The position numbers were made by a program, and so were the translations under genes. From NCBI RefSeq assembly GCF_041224595.1, contig NZ_JBGFGN010000157.1, positions 62,001-126,000 on the forward strand: a stretch of 64,000 nucleotides of DNA. Direction: 5' to 3'. The DNA is from Donghicola sp041224595. GTDB lineage: Bacteria; Pseudomonadota; Alphaproteobacteria; Rhodobacterales; Rhodobacteraceae. Of this stretch, positions 25,641-35,554 are shown piece by piece. Every line of letters starts with the position of its first letter. The first letter of the stretch is position 1. Under the pieces are notes generated by a model that worked only from the letters and a program-made list of their open reading frames with translations, was not told the DNA's origin and searched no databases.

Positions 25641-25683
25641 CGTTCGCGTCAGCTATTTGACTGCCCCCTTGGCGCGAGGGGGC
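25637..25683 (+). other. Two hairpins after the RDD gene
   Basis: CTGACG-TTCG-CGTCAG (25637-25652) is a perfect 6-pair stem with a stable TTCG loop that includes the RDD stop codon. GCCCCCT and AGGGGGC (25663-25683) form a second 7-pair stem. Neither is followed by a T run, so termination is uncertain; they may stabilise the 3' end of the message. Confidence 0.45.
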
Positions 25684-25723
25684 GGCGTTGCTATCGTCTG
25701 AGGCGAAATCAAAGTGACAGACG

Positions 25724-26551
25724 ATGCGCCATACACCTCCGCTTACACCACAGTTCTACGTGACAGCCCCTCAAAGCTGCCCTTACCTTTCGGACCGCAT
25801 GGAACGGAAGCTCTTTACTGCGTTGCAAGGAGAGGGCGCTCATGCGCTGAATGATTCCCTCTCACAGCAGGGATTCCGCCGCTCGCAGAACGTGCTGTAT
25901 CGTCCATCCTGTTCGGATTGCGCCGGATGCTTGTCCGCCCGCATTCGCGTCAGCGATTTTGCGCCGACGAAGAGCCAGTCCAAAACCCTGCGCAGAAATA
26001 AGATGCTCGAACGCGAAGTGCGCAGCCCTTGGGCGACAGAAGAGCAGTACGATCTCTTCCGCCGCTACCTGACTGCGCGTCATGCAGACGGCGGCATGGC
26101 CGACATGGACATCTTCGAATTCGCCGCGATGATCGAAGAAACGCCGGTCCGCACCCGTGTGATCGAATACACCGACTCGACCGCGACCAATGATGCGCTG
26201 ACCGCCGTGTGTCTGACCGATGTCCTGCAAGACGGCCTGAGCATGGTCTACAGCTTCTACAAGCCCGAGCTGGCCAATCGCAGCCTTGGCACCTTCATCA
26301 TTCTGGATCACATCAGACTGGCGCTAGAGCTGGACTTGCCCTTTGTCTACCTTGGCTACTGGGTCCCCGGATCAGAGAAAATGGGCTACAAAGCCAACTT
26401 CTCTGGTATAGAACTCTTCCGCAACGGAGCGTGGGAGCCGATGGAGACGCCCGAGAACTATTCGGCTGATCTGCACCCCCTGTCGACAGAGCCGATCTCG
26501 GAACAGGTCTCGAACCTGATCCTGCCCAACGTGCGGCCAGTCAATCGCTAA
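25724..26551 (+). CDS. bpt: Aspartate/glutamate leucyl-tRNA-protein transferase
   Basis: A 275-residue member of the bacterial Bpt / arginyltransferase (ATE) family, which adds Leu to N-terminal Asp or Glu to mark proteins for ClpAP in the N-end-rule path. The N-terminal cysteine-rich segment (YRPSCSDCAGCLSARIRV) and the GNAT-like C-terminal region (SFYKPELANRSLGTF, YLGYWVPGSEKMGYKANF) are both clear. Length fits the family. It is monocistronic, with a terminator after it shared with the convergent TRAP operon. Confidence 0.93.
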   Translation: MRHTPPLTPQFYVTAPQSCPYLSDRMERKLFTALQGEGAHALNDSLSQQGFRRSQNVLYRPSCSDCAGCLSARIRVSDFAPTKSQSKTLRRNKMLEREVRSPWATEEQYDLFRRYLTARHADGGMADMDIFEFAAMIEETPVRTRVIEYTDSTATNDALTAVCLTDVLQDGLSMVYSFYKPELANRSLGTFIILDHIRLALELDLPFVYLGYWVPGSEKMGYKANFSGIELFRNGAWEPMETPENYSADLHPLSTEPISEQVSNLILPNVRPVNR

Positions 26552-26594
26552 GGGACTCCCGCTTCTTTTTGCCTGAAATACTCAAATTCCAACA

Positions 26595-26624
26595 AAAAAG
26601 GCCCCGCGCAAACGGGGCCTTTTT
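26595..26624. terminator. Bidirectional terminator, bpt / dctM
   Basis: AAAAAGGCCCCG and CGGGGCCTTTTT form a 12-pair stem with loop CGCAAA. The A run before and T run after make it work in both directions: it lies 43 bases after the bpt stop and 20 bases beyond the dctM stop on the other strand. Confidence 0.9.
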
Positions 26625-26643
26625 CTATCTCTCGCCTGACGCC

Positions 26644-29001
26644 TTATTTCGGCATCAGGTCAGGAACGATGGTCACGATACCCGGGAAGAGCCACAGGAT
26701 CGCAATCCCGACCACTTGGATCAACACAAAGGGCGCAACACCGCGGTAGATATGGCCGGTCGTCACTTCCCGAGGCGCAACGCCACGCAGATAGAACAGC
26801 GCAAAGCCAAAGGGCGGCGTCAGGAACGAAGTCTGCAAGTTCACCGCGATCATGATGGTCACCCATTTGGGATCAAACGACCCACCATAGATCACCGGCC
26901 CCACGATCGGCACCACGATGTAAATGATCTCGAGGAAGTCGAGAACAAAGCCCAGCACGAACAGCACCAGCATCACGATCAAGAAGACCGTGAATTCGTT
27001 GTCGAAGCTGCGTAGGAACATCTGGATGTAGTGCTCTCCGCCGAACGAAATGACCACTAGGTTCAAGAGCTGCGACCCGATCAGAATGGTAAAGACCATG
27101 CTGGTCACTTTGGCCGTCTCGCGCATGACCGGCGACAGAACGCCTGTGCGGAACAGGGTCCAGCATGCATAGCCCACACCAAACACGATGTAGAGGTAAG
27201 CCGCATAGGCCAGCGTGAACGCCATCCAAGTTTCGGCCGACACGCTCTCGGTGTTAATGCGCAGGTCAAAGTTGATGCCCAAGATCAGCAGGATAACCGT
27301 CGCGAAGGTCGAGTTGATGATGATCTTGCCCGATTTGTTCTCGTCCTTGAGCTTGCGGTAGGCCGCCAGCATCAGAGCACCGACCGCACCGAGCGCCGCA
27401 GCGGGCGTCGGGTTGGTGATACCGCCAAGGATCGAACCCAGAACCGCAACGATCAGAACCAGTGGCGGGAAGACCACGCGGATCAACTCGTTCTGACCCA
27501 GACGCGCTACAGCCGCTTTCATCGACCACAGCGTCAGCCCGATGGGCAGCGCCATGATAACAAAGGTCATGGTCGCGCTGGTTAGCGGATTGATTAGGAC
27601 AATGTCTGCCAGAGCAGCCAGCACCAGACCGATGCCACCGATCAGCAGCGGGCGGGGTTCCTGGCTTGGGGCCACACCGCGCGCCAGCATCAGGACGATC
27701 CCCAGCATCGCGATCATGATCGACACACCTGTTCCGATCGGTGCTGCTGCAGCAACCTTCTCGGCGCGGGCCGCGTCCATCTCTTCAGGGGTCAAGCGAA
27801 CGCTCTCCTGCAGACCGCCTGCATCGGTGATCGCTTGGTTTTCAGCAACCGCCGTATCCCATGCCTCTTGGCCGTGCAGCTCGATCATCGAGACCTGACA
27901 CTCTTCGCTCACGTTGGTCCGCAAGCTTGCCGTGGTGCCCGCGTCGCTAAAGCTGTCGACGGTCACGTCTTGGGTGCCGACAATCCCGAGGTTGCCAAGG
28001 ATCAGCAGTCCCGCGATCAGCGCGACCGGCAAGCCAAGGAACCAAGTGAAGCCTTCGCTGCGGGTGATGACTTCGCCAGTGCCCGTGTCGCCCATCTGCA
28101 CCGCAGGCGCTTTGCTCGGGTTGAACAGCGCGTAGCCAAAGGCATAGAGCGCATAGAGCATGGCGAGCATGATGCCCGGCAGCAGCGCCGCTTGGAACAG
28201 CGTACCAACAGACACAACCGCAGGCTCACCCAAATAGGTCAGCGCGTCAGAGCAACCGACAGAGCGCGCGCGCTCTTCCTGAGCGGTGGAGTACAGGTCG
28301 CCCGCGAGCGTGCCGAGCAAAACAATCACGATCGACGGCGGGATGATCTGGCCCAATGTACCAGAAGCCGCAATCACGCCGGTGGAAAGCTCAGGCGAAT
28401 AGTTGTTGCGCAGCATGGTCGGCAGCGAGAGCAGCCCCATGGTTACAACGGTCGCGCCCACGATACCGGTCGATGCCGCAAGGAACGCGCCCACAACCAC
28501 AACCGACACAGCCAAGCCGCCAGGCAGAGGCCCAAAGACTTTGGCCATAGTGGTCAAGAGGTCGTTCGCGATCTTGGAACGTTCCAGCGTGATGCCCATT
28601 AGAACGAACATCAGAACGGCCAACAGCGTCTCGATCGATTGACCTGCCAGAACGCGCTCGTTGATACGGTTCACGATGAACGACACGTTGCGATCCAGCG
28701 CGGTTTCCCAGCCAGACACAAACACAGGTTCCGCGATCCTTGGAAGATCGGGATATCTAAAGACCGAGATGGAGTCCTGTTTGACCCCGCTGGCCACAAG
28801 GGCGTTATAGGCGTCCGACCCAGTGTCGATCGCCTGGTGAATCAGGAGACCCGCGCTATCAAGCGCGGCAATGATACCAAAGGCGATCGCCCCTGCCCCG
28901 CCGATGGCGAAGGCAACGGGAAAGCCCGAAAGAATGCCCGAGAACAGGCACAAAAAGACGATGATCAGGCCGATCTCTACGCCGTCTAGTCCGAATAGCA
29001 T
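26644..29001 (-). CDS. dctM: TRAP transporter large permease, expanded form
   Basis: A 785-residue multi-pass membrane protein, nearly twice the usual 430 residues of DctM. The core of the family is recognisable (GIVGATVVTMGLLSLPTMLRN, GTLGQIIPPSIVIVLLG, ITNPTPAAALGAVGAL, VLDFLEIIYIVVPIVGPV and PPFGFALFYLRGVAP), but extra segments sit near residues 50-105 and from about 310 to 510 and again after the NPTPAA motif. It forms the substrate channel with the small permease gene 17 bases upstream. The full TRAP set is dctP-dctQ-dctM. The large form is common with keto-acid-type TRAP systems in this group. Confidence 0.93.
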   Translation of the reverse strand: MLFGLDGVEIGLIIVFLCLFSGILSGFPVAFAIGGAGAIAFGIIAALDSAGLLIHQAIDTGSDAYNALVASGVKQDSISVFRYPDLPRIAEPVFVSGWETALDRNVSFIVNRINERVLAGQSIETLLAVLMFVLMGITLERSKIANDLLTTMAKVFGPLPGGLAVSVVVVGAFLAASTGIVGATVVTMGLLSLPTMLRNNYSPELSTGVIAASGTLGQIIPPSIVIVLLGTLAGDLYSTAQEERARSVGCSDALTYLGEPAVVSVGTLFQAALLPGIMLAMLYALYAFGYALFNPSKAPAVQMGDTGTGEVITRSEGFTWFLGLPVALIAGLLILGNLGIVGTQDVTVDSFSDAGTTASLRTNVSEECQVSMIELHGQEAWDTAVAENQAITDAGGLQESVRLTPEEMDAARAEKVAAAAPIGTGVSIMIAMLGIVLMLARGVAPSQEPRPLLIGGIGLVLAALADIVLINPLTSATMTFVIMALPIGLTLWSMKAAVARLGQNELIRVVFPPLVLIVAVLGSILGGITNPTPAAALGAVGALMLAAYRKLKDENKSGKIIINSTFATVILLILGINFDLRINTESVSAETWMAFTLAYAAYLYIVFGVGYACWTLFRTGVLSPVMRETAKVTSMVFTILIGSQLLNLVVISFGGEHYIQMFLRSFDNEFTVFLIVMLVLFVLGFVLDFLEIIYIVVPIVGPVIYGGSFDPKWVTIMIAVNLQTSFLTPPFGFALFYLRGVAPREVTTGHIYRGVAPFVLIQVVGIAILWLFPGIVTIVPDLMPK

Positions 29002-29018
29002 GTCTTATCCGCCTTGAA

Positions 29019-29951
29019 TTAATGGGTGCCTTCGTAGGCTTCTTCGCCTTCACCCAGCGTATCGCGGTCCACAAAGCGGCCAGCGGAGTTCGGGCCTTCT
29101 TTGTATTCCAGATAGGAACGCCAGAAGAATGCGCAGGCATGGATGAAGACCATACCAGCGAAGGTCACGAGCAGGATTTTGAACAGGAAGTAGCCGGTGA
29201 AGCCATTGGCCGAGAAACCAATGGTTTCTACGTTCCAGCGCAGGGCGCGCGACTTCATCAGCAGGCGGTCCAACTGGTCCGAGGCCGACGGCTTGGGAAC
29301 GATCAGGTGGCGCCACAGGAAGTACCAGCCGTACATCCACGTGATCACCGCCAAGGGCATCATAAAGATCACCGAGCCGACCATGTCGATGACGCGCTGT
29401 ACGCGGTGGCTGACTGCCGCGTAGACGAGGTCCACGCGCACATGCCCGCCTTGGACAAAGGTGTAGCTGACGCACATCGCAACAACGATGGCATTCCACA
29501 GCTTCAACTCTTCGGACCACCAGCTCACGTCAAAACCGACAGGAATACCAAAGCCCAGCACCACGTCAGGCCGTGCAAAGATCCGCTGCATCAGAACGAT
29601 GACGGTCTGTTGAAGGACCATGATCAGGCCCGCCCAAGCGGCAAACCGGCCTGCGGCGTTCGCAAATGCCTCGAGACCGCGCACACAGCCCCAGAGGAAG
29701 TTATGTTTCCAGACACCGACCGCCGTGATGATCAGGAAGGTGGTGAAAATGACAAAGAAGAATTCAACCGAGCCGCCGTAGTAAACAAAGCGCGACAAGG
29801 CCTCTTTGTTCGACCAATCCAGCCAAAGGCTGGGATGCGACACAGCATAGAAGAAATTGTAGAAGGCCATAGCGATGTTGGACAGCGCCCAAACAAGGCC
29901 GTCCCACATCGAGAGCAAGGCGCCCCCCAGCCCGATGCTTTCCTGTTCCAT
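29019..29951 (-). CDS. dctQ: TRAP transporter small permease
   Basis: About 310 residues, longer than the usual 160-200 of DctQ. Four main hydrophobic segments are visible, including FFFVIFTTFLIITAVGVW, WAGLIMVLQQTVIVLMQRIF and VIFMMPLAVITWMYGWYFLW, and the typical VQGGHVRVDLVY motif. I took the ATG at 29951, preceded by GGGGAC; the frame is open to 30020. It lies between the binding-protein gene and dctM, and with them makes a tripartite sodium-driven importer. The extra N-terminal length matches the enlarged dctM partner. Confidence 0.9.
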   Translation of the reverse strand: MEQESIGLGGALLSMWDGLVWALSNIAMAFYNFFYAVSHPSLWLDWSNKEALSRFVYYGGSVEFFFVIFTTFLIITAVGVWKHNFLWGCVRGLEAFANAAGRFAAWAGLIMVLQQTVIVLMQRIFARPDVVLGFGIPVGFDVSWWSEELKLWNAIVVAMCVSYTFVQGGHVRVDLVYAAVSHRVQRVIDMVGSVIFMMPLAVITWMYGWYFLWRHLIVPKPSASDQLDRLLMKSRALRWNVETIGFSANGFTGYFLFKILLVTFAGMVFIHACAFFWRSYLEYKEGPNSAGRFVDRDTLGEGEEAYEGTH

Positions 29952-30056
29952 GATGTCCCCGAGTATCCCGCTTCGACGCGGGTTAGTTTGCGAACGCGGT
30001 GTTCGCACGAAATAGGGCACCGCTCATCAGCGGTGCCCACGATGCAAAGGCAGGAA

Positions 30057-31145
30057 TTAACCGCGGTTCAGAACGCGGTCACGCTGCTGCACATAGCTGC
30101 GGTCTGCGCGCTGGAGCCACTCGGAGCTCGCCTTCATCGACTCTTCGAAGCTCGTGCGGATTTCCGCGTACATCGGATCGTCCATGAATTCGTCCATGGC
30201 CTGAAGCGCTGCGGTGCCGAACAGATCCCACACGTCGTCGCTGAATTCCATCAGCTTGACGCCTTGGCTCTGAATACGCTTCAGCGCGGCTGCGTTGTTC
30301 GCAATACCCTGCGTCAAGCTGTGGGTGGTGGCTGCCTTGGCGGCCTGCTCCATGATGGCCTGCTGGCCGGGTGTCAGGCTGTCCCAGACATCGCGGTTGA
30401 ACGACACCGACAGAGCCGAGCCCGGCTCGTGGAAGCCCGAGGTGTAGTAGAAGTTACAGACTTCCTGGAAGCCCAGACGCTCGTCCGCAAAGGGACCAAT
30501 CCACTCTGCACCGTCGATCGCGCCGGATGCCAGAGCCTGATAGATTTCGCCGCCGGGGATCGACTGAACCGATGCGCCGGTCATACCCAGTGCACGGCCA
30601 CCAATGCCGGGCATACGGAACTTCAGACCGTTGAAGTCGTCTGCCGAGCGGATTTCCTTGCGGAACCAGCCGCCGGGCTGCATGCCGGTCGAGCCTGCGT
30701 GGAACGACTTCAGGCCAAAGATTTCACCCAGACCGTCGTACAGTTCCTGACCGCCGCCGTGGTACATCCAAGTCGACAGTTCCTGCGCGGTCGCGCCGAA
30801 AGGAACTGCGGTGTAGTAGTAATAACCGGGGTGCTGGCCGCCAAAGTAGTAGTCAGCCGAGTGGTACATGTCCGCTTGGCCCGACGACACAGCATCAAAC
30901 ACCTCGAAGCCGCCGACAAGCTCGCCCGCTGCTTTTTTGTCGATGGTGATCTGGCCATCCGTCATCGCCTGAACAGCGTTGTTGAAGTACACGGCCGCGT
31001 CATCAAACACAGCAAAGCCATGGGGGACCGAAGTCACCATGGTCAGAGTGCGGTTGCCCTGCGCGATAGCGGGTGCTGCCAGAGTGCTGGCTGCAGCTGC
31101 GGTGCCGCCAATTGCCGAAGTCTTCAGAAAAGAACGACGATCCAT
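30057..31145 (-). CDS. dctP: TRAP solute-binding protein, TakP-like
   Basis: A 362-residue periplasmic binding protein. The N-terminus carries a twin-arginine-like signal (MDRRSFLKTSAIGG then AAPAIAQ). The mature part has MQPGGWFRKEI, which holds the conserved substrate-binding Arg, and DGAEWIGPFADERLGF, both as in TakP of Rhodobacter sphaeroides, which binds pyruvate and other 2-oxo acids. A 2-oxo-acid or related monocarboxylate is therefore the best guess. GGAGGAGAG lies before the ATG at 31145; the longer frame to 31271 covers the promoter region. It is divergent from the sensor kinase. Confidence 0.93.
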   Translation of the reverse strand: MDRRSFLKTSAIGGTAAAASTLAAPAIAQGNRTLTMVTSVPHGFAVFDDAAVYFNNAVQAMTDGQITIDKKAAGELVGGFEVFDAVSSGQADMYHSADYYFGGQHPGYYYYTAVPFGATAQELSTWMYHGGGQELYDGLGEIFGLKSFHAGSTGMQPGGWFRKEIRSADDFNGLKFRMPGIGGRALGMTGASVQSIPGGEIYQALASGAIDGAEWIGPFADERLGFQEVCNFYYTSGFHEPGSALSVSFNRDVWDSLTPGQQAIMEQAAKAATTHSLTQGIANNAAALKRIQSQGVKLMEFSDDVWDLFGTAALQAMDEFMDDPMYAEIRTSFEESMKASSEWLQRADRSYVQQRDRVLNRG

Positions 31146-31226
31146 ATGGTCTCTCCTCCCAAATTCTGCCCAACCTTGCGGCGGGCGGATCGTTATCAAG
31201 TGCAGCGACCTTAGTGTCGGAATACC

Positions 31227-31253
31227 ATTTGGCAAATACCAAGTACTACGTAG
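31227..31253. promoter_or_regulatory. Possible operator between dctP and kinase
   Basis: Within the 234-base divergent region are two short palindromes: ATTTGGCAAAT (31227-31237) and CTACGTAG (31246-31253). Either could be a site for the NarL-type regulator encoded nearby. Short palindromes arise by chance, so this is weak. Confidence 0.3.
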
Positions 31254-31379
31254 CGCAGCCATTCTGGCCATATTTCCTGACCAAATTCGACAAATTTTCG
31301 GATTCTTAATGGCATGAGTCGCGCAATTTTATTTTGTGCGCGCCTTGATCTTGGCTGCCGGTTCTGAGCGAATCGCCCC

Positions 31380-32819
31380 ATGAAACAGATTCTCTCGCGT
31401 CTTCATTTCAGTTACGGGCAGAAGCTCTTCTTGCTCGCGACCCTGCCGCTGATCGGGGCTGTGGCGGCGATCTCGGTCGTGGTGGCGCTACAATCGCAGG
31501 AACTGGCCGAACGCGAAGTTCGCACGCTAGAATCCCAGTTGATTGACGTGAAAAAGCAGGAGCTTAAGAACTACGTGACGCTGGCGCGGAACAGTTTTTA
31601 CTACATCTATGGGAACGCCGCCCCTGATGACGAAGAGTCCAAGCGCAAAGTGATGCAGATCCTTGCTGCGATGATCTACGGGTCCGAAGGCTTCTTCTTT
31701 GTCTACGATTACGAGGGCAATAATCTGGTCTCGCCGCGCCAGACGGACATGATCAACCAGAATTGGGCCGGTCTTTCTGATTCTACTGGAACGCCCGTGG
31801 TCGACGAATTGATTCGCGTCGCGCGATCCGGTGGGGGCTACCACACATATCTATGGCCCAAGCCCAGCACCGGCGAAGAGGCCCAGATGATCACCTATGT
31901 GACCAGCTTTCCCAGTTGGCGATGGGCGGTGGGTACCGGCGTCTTTGTAGACGACGTGATCAAAACCGTTGCTGCGTCAAAGTCAGAGGTCGAGGCCCGC
32001 GTGCGCCGGACTTTCTTTTACATCGGCGGGATTACCTTTGCCTCGCTTCTGATGGTGTTCGGAACGGGCATGATCATCAACGTGCGCGAACGCCGTCTGG
32101 CCGATGCGAAACTCAAAAGCCTGACCCAGCGCGTGTTTGACGCCCAAGAAGAAGAGCGTGGCCGCGTGGCCCGCGAACTTCATGACAGCATCAGCCAAAT
32201 TTTGGTCGGGGTGCGATACGGACTGGAATTGGCCAAGAAGCGGTTCGCCAACAATGACCCCCGCGCGCCAGAGGCGATGAACCGCGGAATCGACAGTCTA
32301 TCCGGAGCGATCCAAGAGGTGCGCAGGATCAGTCGCGACCTGCGCCCCGGCGTGCTGGACGACTTGGGCCTTGGTCCTGCCCTCAAAGCACTGACGGATG
32401 ACTTTAGCACCCGCACTGGGATCGAGACCCAGTTCAGCACCGTGGTCTTTCGCAACCGACTGGATCAGGACGCCAAGATCGCCCTCTATCGCATCGCCCA
32501 AGAGGCGCTGACGAACATCGAACGGCACTCTGGGGCCAACCACGTCACCATCGACCTACGCGGCCACCGCAGCGGGGCGACCATGACCATCGCCGATAAC
32601 GGCCACGGGTTCGAAACCGCCCGCCGCCAGAACCCACGCCAAGGTCTTGGCCTGCGCAACATGCAGGAACGCGTCGAACAGCTCGAAGGCTCATTGAATA
32701 TTCAATCGGCCAAGACAGGCACGCGGATTTCGGTGTCAGTCCCCCTCACCCACTTGTTGCCGCCCGAAACCGGCAGTACCTCTGCCTCGAAGAAACCCGT
32801 GACGGAGGCCCCCGAATGA
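31380..32819 (+). CDS. Cache-domain sensor histidine kinase, NarX/DegS type
   Basis: A 479-residue membrane kinase. A first span (about residues 14-36) is followed by a periplasmic single-Cache domain (to about residue 200, with SEGFFFVYDYEGNNL and YLWPKPSTGEEAQMITYV), a second span near 215-237, a HisKA_3 dimerisation domain with phospho-accepting His268 in RELHDSISQILVG, and a HATPase_c domain (IADNGHGF, GLGLRNMQERV). sCache domains often bind small carboxylates. It overlaps the response regulator by ATGA and is divergent from the TRAP operon, so it probably senses the TRAP substrate. Confidence 0.94.
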   Translation: MKQILSRLHFSYGQKLFLLATLPLIGAVAAISVVVALQSQELAEREVRTLESQLIDVKKQELKNYVTLARNSFYYIYGNAAPDDEESKRKVMQILAAMIYGSEGFFFVYDYEGNNLVSPRQTDMINQNWAGLSDSTGTPVVDELIRVARSGGGYHTYLWPKPSTGEEAQMITYVTSFPSWRWAVGTGVFVDDVIKTVAASKSEVEARVRRTFFYIGGITFASLLMVFGTGMIINVRERRLADAKLKSLTQRVFDAQEEERGRVARELHDSISQILVGVRYGLELAKKRFANNDPRAPEAMNRGIDSLSGAIQEVRRISRDLRPGVLDDLGLGPALKALTDDFSTRTGIETQFSTVVFRNRLDQDAKIALYRIAQEALTNIERHSGANHVTIDLRGHRSGATMTIADNGHGFETARRQNPRQGLGLRNMQERVEQLEGSLNIQSAKTGTRISVSVPLTHLLPPETGSTSASKKPVTEAPE

Positions 32820-33463
32820 GCACCGCACCGATCCGCCTGCTGATCGTTGACGACCACCCGATGGTGGCTGATGGCATCGAAGCCATTCTCGAGGGCTACG
32901 ATGATCTAGAGGTCGTCGGCGTTCTGTGTAACGGGCAGGAAGCCATTGATCAGGTCGAAACCCTGAACCCCGATGTGATCCTCTTGGATCTGAACATGCC
33001 GGGAGTGGGCGGCCTGACTGCGACCGAGATCATCCTCGAACGTCGCCCTGAAACCCGTATCCTGATCCTGTCCATGCATGACAGCCCCGAGTACATCAGC
33101 AGCGCCCTCTCCCACGGCGCGCGAGGCTATGTGCTCAAGGATGTCCCGACCGAAGAGATCAAAACCGCCATCGACGCTGTGATGCGCGGCGAGCGGTACC
33201 TCTGCACCGGCGCCAGCGGGTCGCTGACCCCAGAGCCGACAGGCGACCGCGAACCCCTGACCTCTCGGGAACAAACGGTGCTGCTGCAACTGGCGCAGGG
33301 CAAGTCCAACAAAGAGGTCGCGGCGGAACTGGACATCTCGGTTCGGACGGTCGAAACCCACCGCAAGAACATCAAGCGCAAGCTCGGCATCTCGTCGACT
33401 GCGGGGCTGACCCGGTACGCGCTAGAGCATGGGGTCCTGCAAGGGACAGGTCACGGACTCTGA
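32816..33463 (+). CDS. NarL/LuxR-type response regulator
   Basis: A 215-residue two-domain regulator. The receiver domain has the acidic pair in IVDDHPMVADG, the phosphorylation site Asp58 in VILLDLNMPG, and the Lys in YVLKDVP. The C-terminal LuxR-type helix-turn-helix is LTSREQTVLLQLAQGKSNKEVA then VRTVETHRKNIKRKLG. It is the partner of the kinase whose stop it overlaps. By position it likely activates the divergent TRAP operon in response to substrate; this is inference. Confidence 0.94.
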   Translation: MSTAPIRLLIVDDHPMVADGIEAILEGYDDLEVVGVLCNGQEAIDQVETLNPDVILLDLNMPGVGGLTATEIILERRPETRILILSMHDSPEYISSALSHGARGYVLKDVPTEEIKTAIDAVMRGERYLCTGASGSLTPEPTGDREPLTSREQTVLLQLAQGKSNKEVAAELDISVRTVETHRKNIKRKLGISSTAGLTRYALEHGVLQGTGHGL

Positions 33464-33523
33464 CCCTTCGCAATAATTTTATTTCAAACATGCCCATTCC
33501 CGCGAAATTTCCTACAAATGCGG

Positions 33524-33550
33524 TTGACCTCGGTTTTTGCCGCTTTTAAT
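33524..33550 (+). promoter_or_regulatory. Promoter of the ilv leader
   Basis: TTGACC (33524-33529) and TTTAAT (33545-33550) resemble sigma-70 -35 and -10 boxes; the spacer is 15 bases, or 16-17 with neighbouring alternatives in the same T/A run. A start near 33558 would place the leader peptide's GGAG just inside the transcript. Confidence 0.5.
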
Positions 33551-33576
33551 CAGGGCGCAGCAAACGGAGAGCCCCT

Positions 33577-33627
33577 ATGGACCAGTCGGTCGTACTAGTC
33601 GTGGAAAATTGGCGCATGGGCCGGTAA
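33577..33627 (+). CDS. ilv operon leader peptide
   Basis: A 16-codon frame, MDQSVVLVVENWRMGR, with TAA stop. GGAG (33566-33569) lies 7 bases before the ATG. Residues 5-9 are five consecutive branched-chain codons (GTC GTA CTA GTC GTG), including GTA and CTA, which are uncommon in such GC-rich genes. A ribosome stalled here for lack of charged Val- or Leu-tRNA would leave the next segment free to form the antiterminator hairpin; one that reaches the stop codon would cover it. The acetolactate synthase gene begins 91 bases after the stop. Confidence 0.85.
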   Translation: MDQSVVLVVENWRMGR

Positions 33628-33655
33628 CGGACACCATAACGGTATCCCATGCGCC
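33611..33655 (+). promoter_or_regulatory. Antiterminator hairpin of the ilv attenuator
   Basis: GGCGCATGGG (33611-33620), inside the leader peptide's last codons, pairs perfectly with CCCATGCGCC (33646-33655). The right arm shares bases 33653-33655 with the left arm of the terminator stem, so the two folds compete. The stop codon of the leader lies in the loop. Confidence 0.7.
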
Positions 33656-33679
33656 CCCGAGAAAATCGGGGGCTTTTTT
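33653..33679 (+). terminator. Attenuator terminator before ilvI
   Basis: GCCCCCGA and TCGGGGGC form a perfect 8-pair stem with loop GAAAA, followed by TTTTTT. It lies between the leader peptide and the acetolactate synthase gene, 39 bases before the start codon, so it can only serve as a regulated stop. Confidence 0.88.
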
Positions 33680-33718
33680 GTTTCAAACAGAAGTGACGTC
33701 GTAAACGGAGACACGCAG

Positions 33719-35473
<1,755 letters not shown>

Positions 35474-35489
35474 TCCATAGGACAACAGG

Positions 35490-35530
35490 CGGCGGGTGCG
35501 CCCGCCGTCCCCTTGGCAGGCGCGCCTGCC
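35490..35530 (+). other. Two hairpins between ilvI and ilvH
   Basis: CGGCGGG and CCCGCCG (35490-35507) form one stem; GGCAGGCGCGCCTGCC (35515-35530) is a perfect 16-base palindrome. No T run follows, so they are not terminators. They may shield the upstream message from exonucleases and shift the ratio of the two subunits. Confidence 0.5.
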
Positions 35531-35554
35531 GTTTCGGGTAGAGGAAATTTTCAG

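Noticed and set aside
29022..31214. A 730-codon open frame on the plus strand opposite the TRAP small permease and binding-protein genes
   Set aside because: It is the mirror of well-supported genes; its protein is Arg/His-rich with no family features, as expected from GC-rich codon structure.
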